This document shows, piece after piece, positions 44,451 to 54,065 of a DNA stretch of 64,000 nt. Source of the DNA: Bacteroidota bacterium (GTDB lineage: Bacteria; Bacteroidota; Bacteroidia; 2-12-FULL-35-15). The translations under genes and the position numbers were made by a program. The DNA lies in assembly GCA_029237775.1 (NCBI GenBank), contig JAQZBR010000006.1:1-64000 (forward strand), given 5' to 3'. The notes under the pieces are model-generated. The model had not been told where the DNA came from and did not search any database. It worked only from the letters and a program-made list of their open reading frames with translations. Within the stretch, counting starts at the first letter, position 1. The number at the start of each line of letters is the position of its first letter.

Positions 44451-46286
44451 ATGCAAAGATCAAGAACCCTGTTATTTTGTTTTATTTTTTTTGTGTCACC
44501 GGTGATGTCGCAAAACCAACGCTTCACAGATTCACTTAAAGCAGAGTTAAAGAACGCGAAAGCGGATACGAATAAGGTAGTGCTGTTAAGCACGCTTTGT
44601 TACGAATACGCTAACTCTGACCCTAACGAGGCCTTGGTGTACGGTCATCTCGGACAGTCACTCGCATCACATCTCCGTTATAAAAAAGGCAATGCATTGT
44701 GCCTGGCAAATATGGGCATGGTATATTTCAATCAGGGACAATATGAAAATGCGCTTCTTCATTACCTTCAGGCTTTAAAGATCAGTGAGGAAATCGGACA
44801 CAGAGATGGCATCTCGGATAACCTTTGTAATATCGGTACCGTTTACCGCACACAAAAAAAATTTGATCAGGCGCTTGCCTGCCAAACCCGAGCGCTTAAA
44901 ATAGATGAAGTTTCCGGCAATGCAAACGCAATCGCTTCAGATCACACAAATATTGGTAATATTTATTTTGATGCCGAGAACTATCAGAAGGCGATGGTCT
45001 ATTATTCCAAAGCTTTAAAAGCTTTTGAATCTCTTAAAGAAAAACAAAATGTTGCCACTGTGCTCAATAACATTGGGGCGATCTACTTTAACAGGAAGAA
45101 TTATTCAATGGCAATTGAGAATTTTAACCGGGCGATGAAGATCTACGAAACAGAAAACGATAAAATAGGGATTGCGATAGATCTTAATAACATCGGTGAA
45201 GTATATGCGGATAAACAAGAGTATAAGACCGCCCTTGAATATTACAAGAAGAGCCTCGATATTGCAACCGAGATAGGCGCAAAGGATATTCAGAAGTATA
45301 ATTATATCGGACTGGCGGAAATTTACGAGGAGATCAATGATTATAAGAATGCGTATGAATACCACAAATTGTATTTTGATGTAACGAACGATCTTCTGAA
45401 TTCCGAGACGACTAGTCATATCAACGAGATGGCTATTAAGTACGAAACTGAAGAGAAAGAAAAGGAAAATATGATGCTAAAGGAAGAAAACACGAAGCAA
45501 ACTTTTTTGAATCAGCATCAGAAGGAAATTGGTAATTATCTTATTACAGGGTTGGTTGCTGTTTCGCTGGTTGGTTTTTCTTTTTTTAGCAGAAGCAGGA
45601 GAAAAGAAAAGGAAAAAGTAACTCTTGAAAAAATAGTTTCCGAACGAACTTCAGAACTTAAATTCAAAAACAAGCAACAAGATTTAATGCTTCAGGAGAT
45701 TCACCATCGCGTAAAAAACAACCTGCAGCTGATCTCAAGCTTACTTCGTTTACAGACAAATTTTAAAGGCGATAAAAATGTTGACGAAATATTAGCGAAC
45801 TGTAATAGCAGGATCAAAGCAATGGCGATCCTGCACGATAAGCTCTGCCAGGCGAACGATTATAGTGAGATCAATTCACTTGAATATTTTACCGAACTCA
45901 CTGATTACGTTTCTGAAAACTATTCGGATGTCCGGTCAAAGATCTCTGTGAAGCTCGATATTGTTCCATTAACTCTGCACATTAATAAGCTGATTCCGTG
46001 CGGACTTATAGTTAATGAACTTGTTTCGAACGCATACAAATATGCATTCGATGAAAATAGTTCAAAAAATATAATTAAGATCTCGTTTAAGAATAGTGCA
46101 GCTGCCGGTACCTATGAACTGATGGTTTCGGATAATGGAAAAGGGATCCCTGATAAAATTTGCAAAGAAGAGGATGAAGGAGGGCTAGGGCTTGTAATTG
46201 TTCATAGTCTTGTGGAGCAACTGGACGGAAAGATCAGTTTTGAAAGTATAAGTGGTACGCAGGTGAAAGTTACTTTTCCTGTTTGA
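44451..46286 (+). CDS. TPR sensor histidine kinase (HisKA_2 type)
   Basis: 611 residues: a signal peptide (about 1-23), about six TPR repeats (30-300) and a TM helix (about 360-380). A coiled coil leads to the DHp with IHHRVKNNLQLISS (His near 424), followed by the HATPase_c domain with LIVNELVSNAYKYAF (N box), SDNGKGIP (G1) and GGLGLVIVHSLVEQL (G2). The Hx2VKN motif marks the HisKA_2/HWE-like class. No response-regulator gene is adjacent. Confidence 0.9.
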   Translation: MQRSRTLLFCFIFFVSPVMSQNQRFTDSLKAELKNAKADTNKVVLLSTLCYEYANSDPNEALVYGHLGQSLASHLRYKKGNALCLANMGMVYFNQGQYENALLHYLQALKISEEIGHRDGISDNLCNIGTVYRTQKKFDQALACQTRALKIDEVSGNANAIASDHTNIGNIYFDAENYQKAMVYYSKALKAFESLKEKQNVATVLNNIGAIYFNRKNYSMAIENFNRAMKIYETENDKIGIAIDLNNIGEVYADKQEYKTALEYYKKSLDIATEIGAKDIQKYNYIGLAEIYEEINDYKNAYEYHKLYFDVTNDLLNSETTSHINEMAIKYETEEKEKENMMLKEENTKQTFLNQHQKEIGNYLITGLVAVSLVGFSFFSRSRRKEKEKVTLEKIVSERTSELKFKNKQQDLMLQEIHHRVKNNLQLISSLLRLQTNFKGDKNVDEILANCNSRIKAMAILHDKLCQANDYSEINSLEYFTELTDYVSENYSDVRSKISVKLDIVPLTLHINKLIPCGLIVNELVSNAYKYAFDENSSKNIIKISFKNSAAAGTYELMVSDNGKGIPDKICKEEDEGGLGLVIVHSLVEQLDGKISFESISGTQVKVTFPV

Positions 46287-46493
46287 TGAATGACAAGAAG
46301 CTAAGTATGCGCACGGGGAAGCTGCACGGTTGTAATTTCCGGGTTTAAATAGTTCCATTTCGAGGAAACTGATTGCGTTGATAGATGTTGACGTAAACAC
46401 AACCGGATCCTGAAATATCCACTCGCTTGTTAAGCGTTAAAAGTGGGATGCAACTTTTTCTACGAAATCCACATCTCCTTAAAAAACAAGCTT

Positions 46494-47939
46494 ATGAAAT
46501 CACCGAAGATCCTTTTCGCACTGATCACATTCTTTACTCTGAATGTATTACGGTCACAGACCATTGATCTGCAAATGACTGTTATCAACGCCTCTTCAGC
46601 GACTGCCTGTGATGGTGAAATGGATATTCAATGTACCGGCTGTTCACCATTTGTTTCTTATATATGGGCTGACACAAATAGCAATATCATTGGATCCGGA
46701 AATCACATTTCCGGTGTATGTCCGACTTACGTTTATTGTTACCAGCTTATAATAGTTGATTATGCCTGTTTTAATCAGGTGATGTTCGCTCCGATGCGTG
46801 TGGCATCTGTTTCAGGGCCAAACTTTCAGCTCAAAACCTCAATGAAGTATTCAGATAGCACAGATAATTTTATTATTCTTCAACAAGTAAGCGGAGGTGC
46901 AGCGCCATATTCCTATTCCATTTCTGATGACTATGATTATAGCCCGGGAACAGGCTCTTCTGATTACGTAATTTTTGCAGATTCGAACCTGATGAGCATC
47001 AATAATATTGTTTATGATAGCCTATATGATCCTTACGGTGATATTTCCAATCAGTTCACATTGAACATCTGGGATACAGCGCGAAACTTTATAGGTTATT
47101 ATTTTAGTCCGGTTTATGACACAGTGAATTGCACACCTTCTTATAATCATGTGTGGGTAAATGCTCAGGGATATGCGGTGAGTGATTCCGCTAATTGTGA
47201 TGGCTTTGCTTATGGTTTTGCTTATGGCGGAACTCCACCTTATACTTATTCATTTTCTTCCGGAGCCACAGATTCCACTGAGACCGGACTTTGCCCCGGA
47301 GCATATTCCGTAACTGCAACGGATGGGAACAATTATCAACGCTCGGCAACATTTGTAGTGGGCTATCCCGGCACTTATTACATTACAGACCCGGGTAACT
47401 ACAATTACATCGATACGCTTTACGCGAACGCAGAGATGGAATGCGGAATAGATTACTCCCAGCCTGTGACAAATTATTATGTGGATACCGCGTATGCTGT
47501 TTCTCCGTATCAGTATGTGCTGCAATGGGTGATCGAGCAGGACACAAACGTGTTTGAATTTACGGAAACCTATTGGGCAGATTCGGCAGGGGCTTATCTT
47601 TTTGGCTTCAGTTTGTATTGTAGCCAGCGTTCGTTCGGCTCTTACAGCTTCTTATACGGATTGGACCCGGCAAATCCGGTAGCCACCGCAATTCATGAGA
47701 CTGAGACAAAACAGGATATAAATGTTTTCCCAAATCCATCAACCGGAAGGTTTACGCTGAGTAATCAGCAGGAAATAAAAAGTTTTGTAGTTGTTGATCA
47801 GCTTGGAAGAGAAGTTAAAAGCAGTAAAGGAGCTTCTTTAAATACGATCGATCTTTCGGAATTACAATCTGCAGTTTACTATGCAGAGATCGTTCTTTAT
47901 AACGGAAAAATAATAAGGAAGAAGCTGGTTAAAAACTAA
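46494..47939 (+). CDS. Secreted T9SS cargo protein of unknown function
   Basis: 481 residues from ATG 46494; the frame opens 17 residues earlier but without a signal peptide. It has a signal peptide (1-20), then Cys-containing beta-rich repeats with PKD/SprB-like Ser/Gly-Tyr strands (segment GTPPYTYSFSSGA). The T9SS type A sorting domain is at about 398-481, starting INVFPNPSTGRFTL. No enzymatic motif is present. It is likely a cell-surface or secreted adhesin-like protein. Confidence 0.8.
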   Translation: MKSPKILFALITFFTLNVLRSQTIDLQMTVINASSATACDGEMDIQCTGCSPFVSYIWADTNSNIIGSGNHISGVCPTYVYCYQLIIVDYACFNQVMFAPMRVASVSGPNFQLKTSMKYSDSTDNFIILQQVSGGAAPYSYSISDDYDYSPGTGSSDYVIFADSNLMSINNIVYDSLYDPYGDISNQFTLNIWDTARNFIGYYFSPVYDTVNCTPSYNHVWVNAQGYAVSDSANCDGFAYGFAYGGTPPYTYSFSSGATDSTETGLCPGAYSVTATDGNNYQRSATFVVGYPGTYYITDPGNYNYIDTLYANAEMECGIDYSQPVTNYYVDTAYAVSPYQYVLQWVIEQDTNVFEFTETYWADSAGAYLFGFSLYCSQRSFGSYSFLYGLDPANPVATAIHETETKQDINVFPNPSTGRFTLSNQQEIKSFVVVDQLGREVKSSKGASLNTIDLSELQSAVYYAEIVLYNGKIIRKKLVKN

Positions 47940-47948
47940 ATTCATCCC

Positions 47949-47977
47949 AAAAACTCCTGTTTCAAGGAGTTTTTTTA
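47949..47977 (+). terminator. Terminator after the T9SS cargo gene
   Basis: A 10-bp stem AAAAACTCCT/AGGAGTTTTT (47949-47958 with 47965-47974) with loop GTTTCA is followed by T residues. Confidence 0.8.
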
Positions 47978-47985
47978 TGAGCAGA

Positions 47986-49647
47986 TCATAGTGCATCCTT
48001 TTGTTTAGGCAGGCTGAAATAAAAAGTTGCGCCTTTACCTTGTTCTCCGTTTGCCCACACCTTCCCGTCATGGTTCATGATGATCTTTTTAACGATAGCA
48101 AGGCCAATCCCGCTGCCGTCAAAATCTTTATCGCTGTGAAGCCGTTGGAACAGTTCAAACAAGCGGTCATAAAATTTCATGTCAAACCCCTCTCCATGAT
48201 CTTTTACATAGTAAATGTTTTCCATGTCATCTTCAAATGAACCGATTTCAATAACCGGATTTTCTTTCTTCGAAGAATATTTCATTGCATTGAGTATGTA
48301 GTTCGACCACACCATATGGATCAGACGCAGATCACCATAAGAGTTGATCAGATCCTTGATCTCAAATTTGAAGTTTTCCTTTGCCGGAATTTTAAGTTCC
48401 CTGATAACTGCCGTTACAAGATTGTTCATCGAGATCTCGGTCTTTACAAGATCATTGCTGTTTATCCTGGAAAAAGTCAGAAGATCATCAATAACAGTAT
48501 CCATTTTTTTTCCGCTCGACAGGATAAATGATAGACCTTCTTCACCTTCTTTTCCCAGCTTGTTATGAAAGGTTTTTTTCAAAATTTCACTAAAGCCTAT
48601 GATGGAGCGTAATGGTGATCTCAGATCGTGCGATGCGTGGTACACAAATGATTCGAGATCTTCGTTCGCTTTCTCAAGTTGGGCAGTGCGTATTTTCACT
48701 TTTTCTTCAAGGATCCTGTTCTGTTCCTCTGCTTTGTCCTGGGCCTTTTTCCATGGTGTAACATCATGAGTGAAACCAATCAGGCGGTTACAGATCCCCT
48801 TCTCATCAAACAAAGGCGTGATACTCATCTCCCCGCTTAATTTCCCTTTCGGATAAGTAAACGATTCAAGCCATTTAACCGTTTCTTTGTTTTCTATCGC
48901 TTTATCCAGGTAACTGATCACCTTCGATAATAAAGGTTCAGGAAGCACCTCATTCATGTATTTATTCACGATCCTTTCACTGTCGAGCCCGGTAAGTAAT
49001 GTGAATGATTTATTGAGAGAGATGAATTTGTATTTTCCTTCTTCAATGCTCAAAAGGAAAATAACATCCTCCACATTGTTAAAAATGGTAAGCAATTCCT
49101 GCTCATTCTGCCGAAGCTCTTCTTCTGACCTCGTCCGTTTATATACAGCTTCCAGCTGATTTTGCAGTAGCGTCACCAACTCGAGAAATTTCGTGTCAGG
49201 CTTGATAAGGATGGAGGAAAAGAATTCAATGATCGCGACCACTTTTTCATTTGAGATGATAGGGAAGCCGAATCCTGTAATTATTCCGGCCTCTTTGGCA
49301 AACTGCACCCTCGGAAAATTCGAGTAGTTATGTACATCCTCGATCCATAAATATTTTTTCTTTTCAAGAATAGTTCCTGGAAGTCCTTCCCCGAGCTGGA
49401 AAGTATAGCTTTGTGTTATTGACCGGAAGGTTTCGAATTTTACGGGATCCGAAAGATGCCAGACTGCTGAGCTCTGAATGCCGGTCTCAGGCAAAACGGT
49501 GTATAAATGACCGATCTCCCACCCGATGTCATTGCAAACCTTATCAATGCTTTTCTGAACCGCCTCTTCAAAAGATTTTGACTCATTCAAGGAGACAGCG
49601 ATCTCCTCGAGCAATTTAAAAAATGAGATGTCTTCCGTTCTATACAT
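47986..49647 (-). CDS. GAF-PAS sensor histidine kinase
   Basis: 553 residues from ATG 49647 (an ATG 9 codons upstream is also possible). Domains in order are GAF (about 10-150), PAS with a C-terminal linker (about 180-300), coiled coil, HisKA with SHDLRSPLRSIIGFSEIL (H box near residue 348), and HATPase_c with YILNAMKYSS (N box), DHGEGFD (G1) and GSGIGLAIVKKI (G2). There are no transmembrane segments, so it is cytoplasmic. The DHp/catalytic motifs are complete, so it should be active. The signal is unknown and no response regulator is adjacent. Confidence 0.9.
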   Translation of the reverse strand: MYRTEDISFFKLLEEIAVSLNESKSFEEAVQKSIDKVCNDIGWEIGHLYTVLPETGIQSSAVWHLSDPVKFETFRSITQSYTFQLGEGLPGTILEKKKYLWIEDVHNYSNFPRVQFAKEAGIITGFGFPIISNEKVVAIIEFFSSILIKPDTKFLELVTLLQNQLEAVYKRTRSEEELRQNEQELLTIFNNVEDVIFLLSIEEGKYKFISLNKSFTLLTGLDSERIVNKYMNEVLPEPLLSKVISYLDKAIENKETVKWLESFTYPKGKLSGEMSITPLFDEKGICNRLIGFTHDVTPWKKAQDKAEEQNRILEEKVKIRTAQLEKANEDLESFVYHASHDLRSPLRSIIGFSEILKKTFHNKLGKEGEEGLSFILSSGKKMDTVIDDLLTFSRINSNDLVKTEISMNNLVTAVIRELKIPAKENFKFEIKDLINSYGDLRLIHMVWSNYILNAMKYSSKKENPVIEIGSFEDDMENIYYVKDHGEGFDMKFYDRLFELFQRLHSDKDFDGSGIGLAIVKKIIMNHDGKVWANGEQGKGATFYFSLPKQKDAL

Positions 49648-49829
49648 GAAACTGGAGATAAAAAAATACGCCATTTAGGAAGGAAAAACACTAAGGGCTA
49701 CAGGCGCCCGGATGTGAGTTTCTTTTAATTTAGCTGATCTGAACTAAGGGAAAAAAATGCCGCTGATAATGGGTTGGTTTTTAGCGAGTGATTTTCAAGG
49801 TTTTTCACTCTTTTTTGCTCATTTTTTCG

Positions 49830-49837
49830 TACTTTTG
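49830..49837 (+). promoter_or_regulatory. -7 box TACTTTTG of tig
   Basis: Exact TAnnTTTG match 50 bases before the tig start codon. The nearest TTG upstream is only 12 bases away, so the -33 element is unclear. Confidence 0.4.
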
Positions 49838-49886
49838 TCTCCCTTAAAAACGAGAAATAATAAGTATCAATTAAATATTTGAAAAA

Positions 49887-51233
49887 ATGAACATTACGCA
49901 GGAGAATATTGACGAGTTAAACGCGGTATTAAAAGTTAAAGTTGTTGCTGAAGATTATCTTCCAAAAGTGGAAGGTGCATTAAGGAACTACCAGAAAAAG
50001 GCTTCAATTCCAGGTTTCCGTCCGGGTAAAGTGCCTACAGGTGTTATCAAAAAAATGTACGGTAAATCTGTGATGGTGGATGAGATCAACAAGCTTTTGT
50101 CTGATTCTCTTCATAAATATATCAACGACAATAAGATCGAGATCCTTGGAAATCCTTTGCCTAAGGCAGATGATAAGACTGTGATCGATTGGGATAATCA
50201 GAAAGAATTTGAGTTTATGTATGAAATGGGGCTTGCTCCGAAATTCGAAGTTGAGCTTTCTCCTAAAGATAAATTCACTTACCAGACTGTAAAGATCGAT
50301 GATGAGCTGGTGAACAAATATGTAAGTGATATCGCTAAGCGTTACGGTAAGGTTGAGCAGGTGGAAGTGGCTTCAGAAGGCGATCTTCTGAATGGCGATT
50401 TCGTTGAGCTTGATTCAAACGGAGAGATCCTTCCGGGTGGTGTTTTCAAAACATCTTCAGTGTTTCTTGACCGCGTTAAGGATGAAGCTAAAAAAGCATT
50501 TATTGGATTAAAAGTAGGAGACAAGACTGTTATAAATGCACAGGATCTTACTGCGAATGCTGTTGATCTTGCATCGATGTTAGGTTTAGAGAAAGATGCT
50601 GCAGAATCATTCACTGCGAAGCTTCAATTTACTGTAAAAGGAATCAGCCGTTTAGCTGAATCTCCTGTTAACCAGGAATTATTTGACAAGATCTATGGCC
50701 CGGGAAATGTAAATTCTGAAGAGGAATTTAAAGGCAAGATCCGTGAAGAATTGGCTGCAATGTTTGTAAATGACAGCGAGCGCAAATTTTACAATGATGT
50801 TGTTGATCATTTGATGGGCAAGATCAACTTCGACCTTCCAAGCGATTTCCTAAAGCGCTGGATAGTTGCAGTAAACGAAAAGCCGGTATCACCTGAGCAG
50901 GTTGATGCAGAATTCGATGGTTATGCAAAAGGATTAAAATGGCAGCTGATCGAAAATAAGATCATTAAGGATAATAACCTGAATGTGACCAACGAAGAGG
51001 TGATCGAGCACACAAAGAACCTGATCCGTGCACAATTTGGAAAAATGCAGCAGGTGCCGATGAGCGATGAGGATATGGAAAACACTGCTAAGCGTGTTCT
51101 TGGGAACCAGGACGAAGCGAAAAAGATCTATGAGCAGGTTTACGGACAAAAAGTGATGGATCTTTTCAAGAGCAAGTTCAGCATTGAGAAGAAGGAAGTT
51201 GCTTACGATGAATTCTTTAAATCTGCCAAATAG
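49887..51233 (+). CDS. tig: Trigger factor
   Basis: 448-residue ribosome-associated chaperone. The ribosome-binding signature is seen as IPGFRPGKVPTGVIKKMYG (about residues 40-58; family GFRxGK). A degenerate FKBP-like domain (about 155-235) has lost the usual catalytic residues, and a long helical C-terminal domain follows. Length is in the normal range. It begins the tig-clpP-clpX set, the conserved order in many bacteria. Confidence 0.93.
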   Translation: MNITQENIDELNAVLKVKVVAEDYLPKVEGALRNYQKKASIPGFRPGKVPTGVIKKMYGKSVMVDEINKLLSDSLHKYINDNKIEILGNPLPKADDKTVIDWDNQKEFEFMYEMGLAPKFEVELSPKDKFTYQTVKIDDELVNKYVSDIAKRYGKVEQVEVASEGDLLNGDFVELDSNGEILPGGVFKTSSVFLDRVKDEAKKAFIGLKVGDKTVINAQDLTANAVDLASMLGLEKDAAESFTAKLQFTVKGISRLAESPVNQELFDKIYGPGNVNSEEEFKGKIREELAAMFVNDSERKFYNDVVDHLMGKINFDLPSDFLKRWIVAVNEKPVSPEQVDAEFDGYAKGLKWQLIENKIIKDNNLNVTNEEVIEHTKNLIRAQFGKMQQVPMSDEDMENTAKRVLGNQDEAKKIYEQVYGQKVMDLFKSKFSIEKKEVAYDEFFKSAK

Positions 51234-51258
51234 TCACCGGAATTATAAAGGTCAGATA

Positions 51259-51291
51259 TTTGTTTAGTGTGGCACATAAATTTTAACTTTA
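51259..51291 (+). promoter_or_regulatory. Promoter of clpP
   Basis: A TTTG (51259-51262) and TAACTTTA (51284-51291) are separated by 21 bases; the -7 box differs from TAnnTTTG only at the last base. The clpP ATG is 25 bases further on. Confidence 0.45.
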
Positions 51292-51316
51292 GAAACTAAA
51301 CCTTAAAACAAAAATT

Positions 51317-51997
51317 ATGTTCGATAACAACGAATTCAGGAAATACGCTGTAAAGCACAAAGGTATCAGTGGAAACACGTTTGATTCCTACACAAAACAC
51401 AATATCTCAAATGTAACCCCTTACATCATTGAGGAGCGTCAGTTAAACGTTGCTCAAATGGACGTATTCTCACGTTTGATGATGGATCGTATCATCTTCC
51501 TGGGAACAGGTATCGATGATCAGGTGGCAAATATTATCCAGGCACAGTTGTTATTCTTACAGTCGGTTGACGCAAAGAAAGATATTCAGATCTATCTGAA
51601 TTCTCCGGGTGGTTCTGTGTATGCAGGTCTTGGGATCTACGACACAATGCAGTACATCACTCCTGATGTTGCAACTATCTGTACGGGTATGGCTGCATCA
51701 ATGGGTGCGGTATTAATGTGTGCAGGTGCTAAAGGGAAACGCGCTGCATTGAAACATGCACGCGTGATGATCCATCAGCCGCTTGGTGGTGCTGAAGGAC
51801 AGGCATCCGACATCGAGATCACTGCACGTGAGATCCAGAAACTGAAAAAGGAATTATATGATATCATCGCGCAGCACAGCGGCCAGACCTACGAAAAAGT
51901 ATGGGCTGACAGTGATCGTGATTACTGGATGACATCAGAAGAAGCAAAAGCTTACGGAATGGTGGATGAGATCTTATTGAGAACAAAACAGATCTAA
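51317..51997 (+). CDS. clpP: ATP-dependent Clp protease proteolytic subunit
   Basis: 226-residue serine protease that forms a 14-mer with ClpX or ClpA. The catalytic triad can be placed at Ser128 (in GMAASMG), His153 (in MIHQPLGG) and Asp202 (in DRDYWM). It has a longer N-terminal extension than E. coli ClpP, likely cleaved. The next gene on the strand is clpX, 187 bases further, which supports the assignment. Confidence 0.96.
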   Translation: MFDNNEFRKYAVKHKGISGNTFDSYTKHNISNVTPYIIEERQLNVAQMDVFSRLMMDRIIFLGTGIDDQVANIIQAQLLFLQSVDAKKDIQIYLNSPGGSVYAGLGIYDTMQYITPDVATICTGMAASMGAVLMCAGAKGKRAALKHARVMIHQPLGGAEGQASDIEITAREIQKLKKELYDIIAQHSGQTYEKVWADSDRDYWMTSEEAKAYGMVDEILLRTKQI

Positions 51998-52014
51998 AAA
52001 GGAATTGGTGAATT

Positions 52015-52071
52015 GGAGATTTGTTGAGTTGGAGAATTGAAAATCACAGTTCCCAATTTAACAAATCTCTT
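52015..52071. repeat. Imperfect hairpin between clpP and clpX
   Basis: The left arm (52015-52035, GGAGATTTGTTGAGTTGGAGA) is complementary, with few mismatches, to the right arm (52051-52071), whose reverse complement reads AAGAGATTTGTTAAATTGGGA. It sits in the clpX leader. Its AATTGGAGA composition is like the arms at 13.5 kb. Confidence 0.55.
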
Positions 52072-52184
52072 CCTTTTTCAAACATTCTGAAATGATTTGA
52101 ATTAGTGAAATTTAATTGCGGTTCGGTTAATTACACTGCTTGGCATTGCCAACTGAATAATTGCCTACTGCTAACTGAATAAAG

Positions 52185-53432
52185 ATGGCAAAAGAAGAAA
52201 AAGAAATTAAGTGCTCGTTCTGCGGGCGGACAAAAAAAGACTCGGAGATCCTTATTGCAGGGATCACAGGTCATATCTGCAACCATTGTGTGGCGCAGGC
52301 TCAGACCATCGTTCGTGATGAGATCAGTCAGCGTACAAATGCAAGTGTGTTCAGTGGAATTCATTTGCTGAAACCGATTGAAATTAAGAAGCATCTTGAT
52401 GAATATATCATCGGACAGGATGAGGCGAAGAAAACAATTTCGGTTGCAGTTTACAATCACTACAAGCGTTTGATGCAGGCCTCTTCAAAAACTGCCGTGA
52501 AAGATGACATCGAGATCGAGAAATCAAATGTGATCATGGTGGGTGAAACAGGTACTGGTAAAACATTACTTGCGAGAACCATCGCTAAAATATTGAATGT
52601 GCCTTTCTGTATCGCTGATGCAACGGTTCTTACAGAAGCAGGTTATGTGGGAGAAGATGTTGAGAGCATCCTCGCACGGTTGCTGCAGGCCGCAGAATAT
52701 GATGTTACAGCAGCAGAGAGAGGAATCGTTTTTATTGATGAGATAGATAAAATAGCACGCAAGAGTGATAATCCTTCGATCACACGTGATGTGTCGGGAG
52801 AAGGCGTACAGCAGGGTTTACTCAAATTATTAGAAGGTTCCGTAGTTGGTGTTCCTCCTCAAGGCGGAAGAAAGCATCCGGAGCAAAAGCTTGTCCAGGT
52901 AAATACAAAAAATATTTTATTTATCTGCGGTGGTGCGTTTGACGGAATTGTTCGTCATATCGGAAACCGCCTGAATACAAAAGCGATAGGTTACAGCGTG
53001 AACAAAGAAGATAATGTGGACCGCGAAAACCTTTTACAGTATATTTCTCCGCAGGATATTAAATCGTTTGGTTTGATCCCCGAGCTGATCGGACGTTTGC
53101 CGGTATTAACGTATTTGAATCCGCTTGATGCGGATACATTACGAAGGATCTTAAGTGAACCTAAGAATGCATTGATCAAGCAATACACTTACCTCTTCGA
53201 AATGGATGGCGTGAAGATCACTTTTGAAAAAGGTGTTCTTGACCTGATCGTTGAAAAGGCTTTAGAGTTCAAACTTGGTGCACGCGGATTACGTTCGATC
53301 TGTGAAGCGATCATGACGGATCTGATGTTTGAAACACCATCTGAAGAAGGCGTTAAATCTGTTAATGTAACGTTGCGCTACGCGAAGGATAAATTGAAGA
53401 AATCAACTTTGAATAAATTGAAAGTCGCTTAA
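52185..53432 (+). CDS. clpX: ATP-dependent Clp protease ATP-binding subunit ClpX
   Basis: 415-residue AAA+ unfoldase. The N-terminal zinc-binding domain carries C-x2-C...C-x2-C (CSFCG near residue 12 and CNHC near 35). The P-loop is GETGTGKT (about 115-122), followed by [10 protein letters not shown] (Walker B), ERENLLQ-like arginine-finger regions and the C-terminal GARGLR. It delivers substrates to ClpP. It is followed by a strong terminator. Confidence 0.97.
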   Translation: MAKEEKEIKCSFCGRTKKDSEILIAGITGHICNHCVAQAQTIVRDEISQRTNASVFSGIHLLKPIEIKKHLDEYIIGQDEAKKTISVAVYNHYKRLMQASSKTAVKDDIEIEKSNVIMVGETGTGKTLLARTIAKILNVPFCIADATVLTEAGYVGEDVESILARLLQAAEYDVTAAERGIVFIDEIDKIARKSDNPSITRDVSGEGVQQGLLKLLEGSVVGVPPQGGRKHPEQKLVQVNTKNILFICGGAFDGIVRHIGNRLNTKAIGYSVNKEDNVDRENLLQYISPQDIKSFGLIPELIGRLPVLTYLNPLDADTLRRILSEPKNALIKQYTYLFEMDGVKITFEKGVLDLIVEKALEFKLGARGLRSICEAIMTDLMFETPSEEGVKSVNVTLRYAKDKLKKSTLNKLKVA

Positions 53433-53489
53433 TAGTTCGTAGAACTTAGTGTTTAGTTTGTAGACGGTTAACATTCATAATTATAATAG

Positions 53490-53519
53490 AAGGCGGAATT
53501 AATATTCCGCCTTTTTTTT
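53490..53519 (+). terminator. Terminator after clpX
   Basis: A 10-bp stem AAGGCGGAAT (53490-53499) / ATTCCGCCTT (53504-53513) with loop TAAT runs into eight T residues. Confidence 0.9.
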
Positions 53520-53544
53520 AATCGTATTATATCATTTAATCTTT

Positions 53545-54017
53545 TTTCTTTTCTCTTGTTAGAAAAGAAACAAAAGAACAAGATCAGGCGATTCTCTTTC
53601 TTTTTCCTTGGATGAAAAAGAAACAAAAAATCAAGGCTGAACGATTCCCTCCCGCCTCTCTTGATTATTTCGAAGTTCTAAACTTCGAGAACTAAAGCTC
53701 GAAGTGAGAACTTCTGAAATAATCATGTTCACCCCTTGGCGACATCGCGTTCAGCCGAGGCTCACGCGCGTCTCCGTAGTCGTCTCGTCAAAATCATTAA
53801 CGAATCTAACGTTACAAATGGAGATTGAATTCTGTCGGTGACGTTTGATCCTGTTAAGCGATAGCGGTAATTAACGCTATTTATTACAAACATTCGAAGT
53901 GCAATGATTCACAGCGTGAAATTAGCCGCGGTTGTTTTGAGGGAGAAATGGGGGTGAGCAAACAAATCGCCTTACAGGATCAAAGAGTTTTTGTAACTTT
54001 TTTCGGCAAAAAAGTTA
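53545..54017. repeat. Structured gene-free element with nested inverted repeats
   Basis: About 470 bases without a supportable ORF but with dense pairing. Two tandem copies of a roughly 52-base unit (53545-53596, 53597-53649) start TTTCTTTT..CTTG and end GATTC. A long hairpin (18 bp, 53662-53679 with 53707-53725, one bulged base) encloses a 7-bp inner stem (53683-53689/53698-53704). GGCTGAACG (53635) pairs with CGTTCAGCC (53748). A 14-bp pair with one bulge joins 53844-53858 to 53970-53983, and a final 10-bp hairpin is at 53993-54017. The function is unknown; an RNA gene, a mobile repeat or a processed leader are all possible. Confidence 0.6.
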
Positions 54018-54065
54018 GAGAATAATTTTTTAATCTTCTGTTGAATAGGAGCACGAGGCGCAGCC

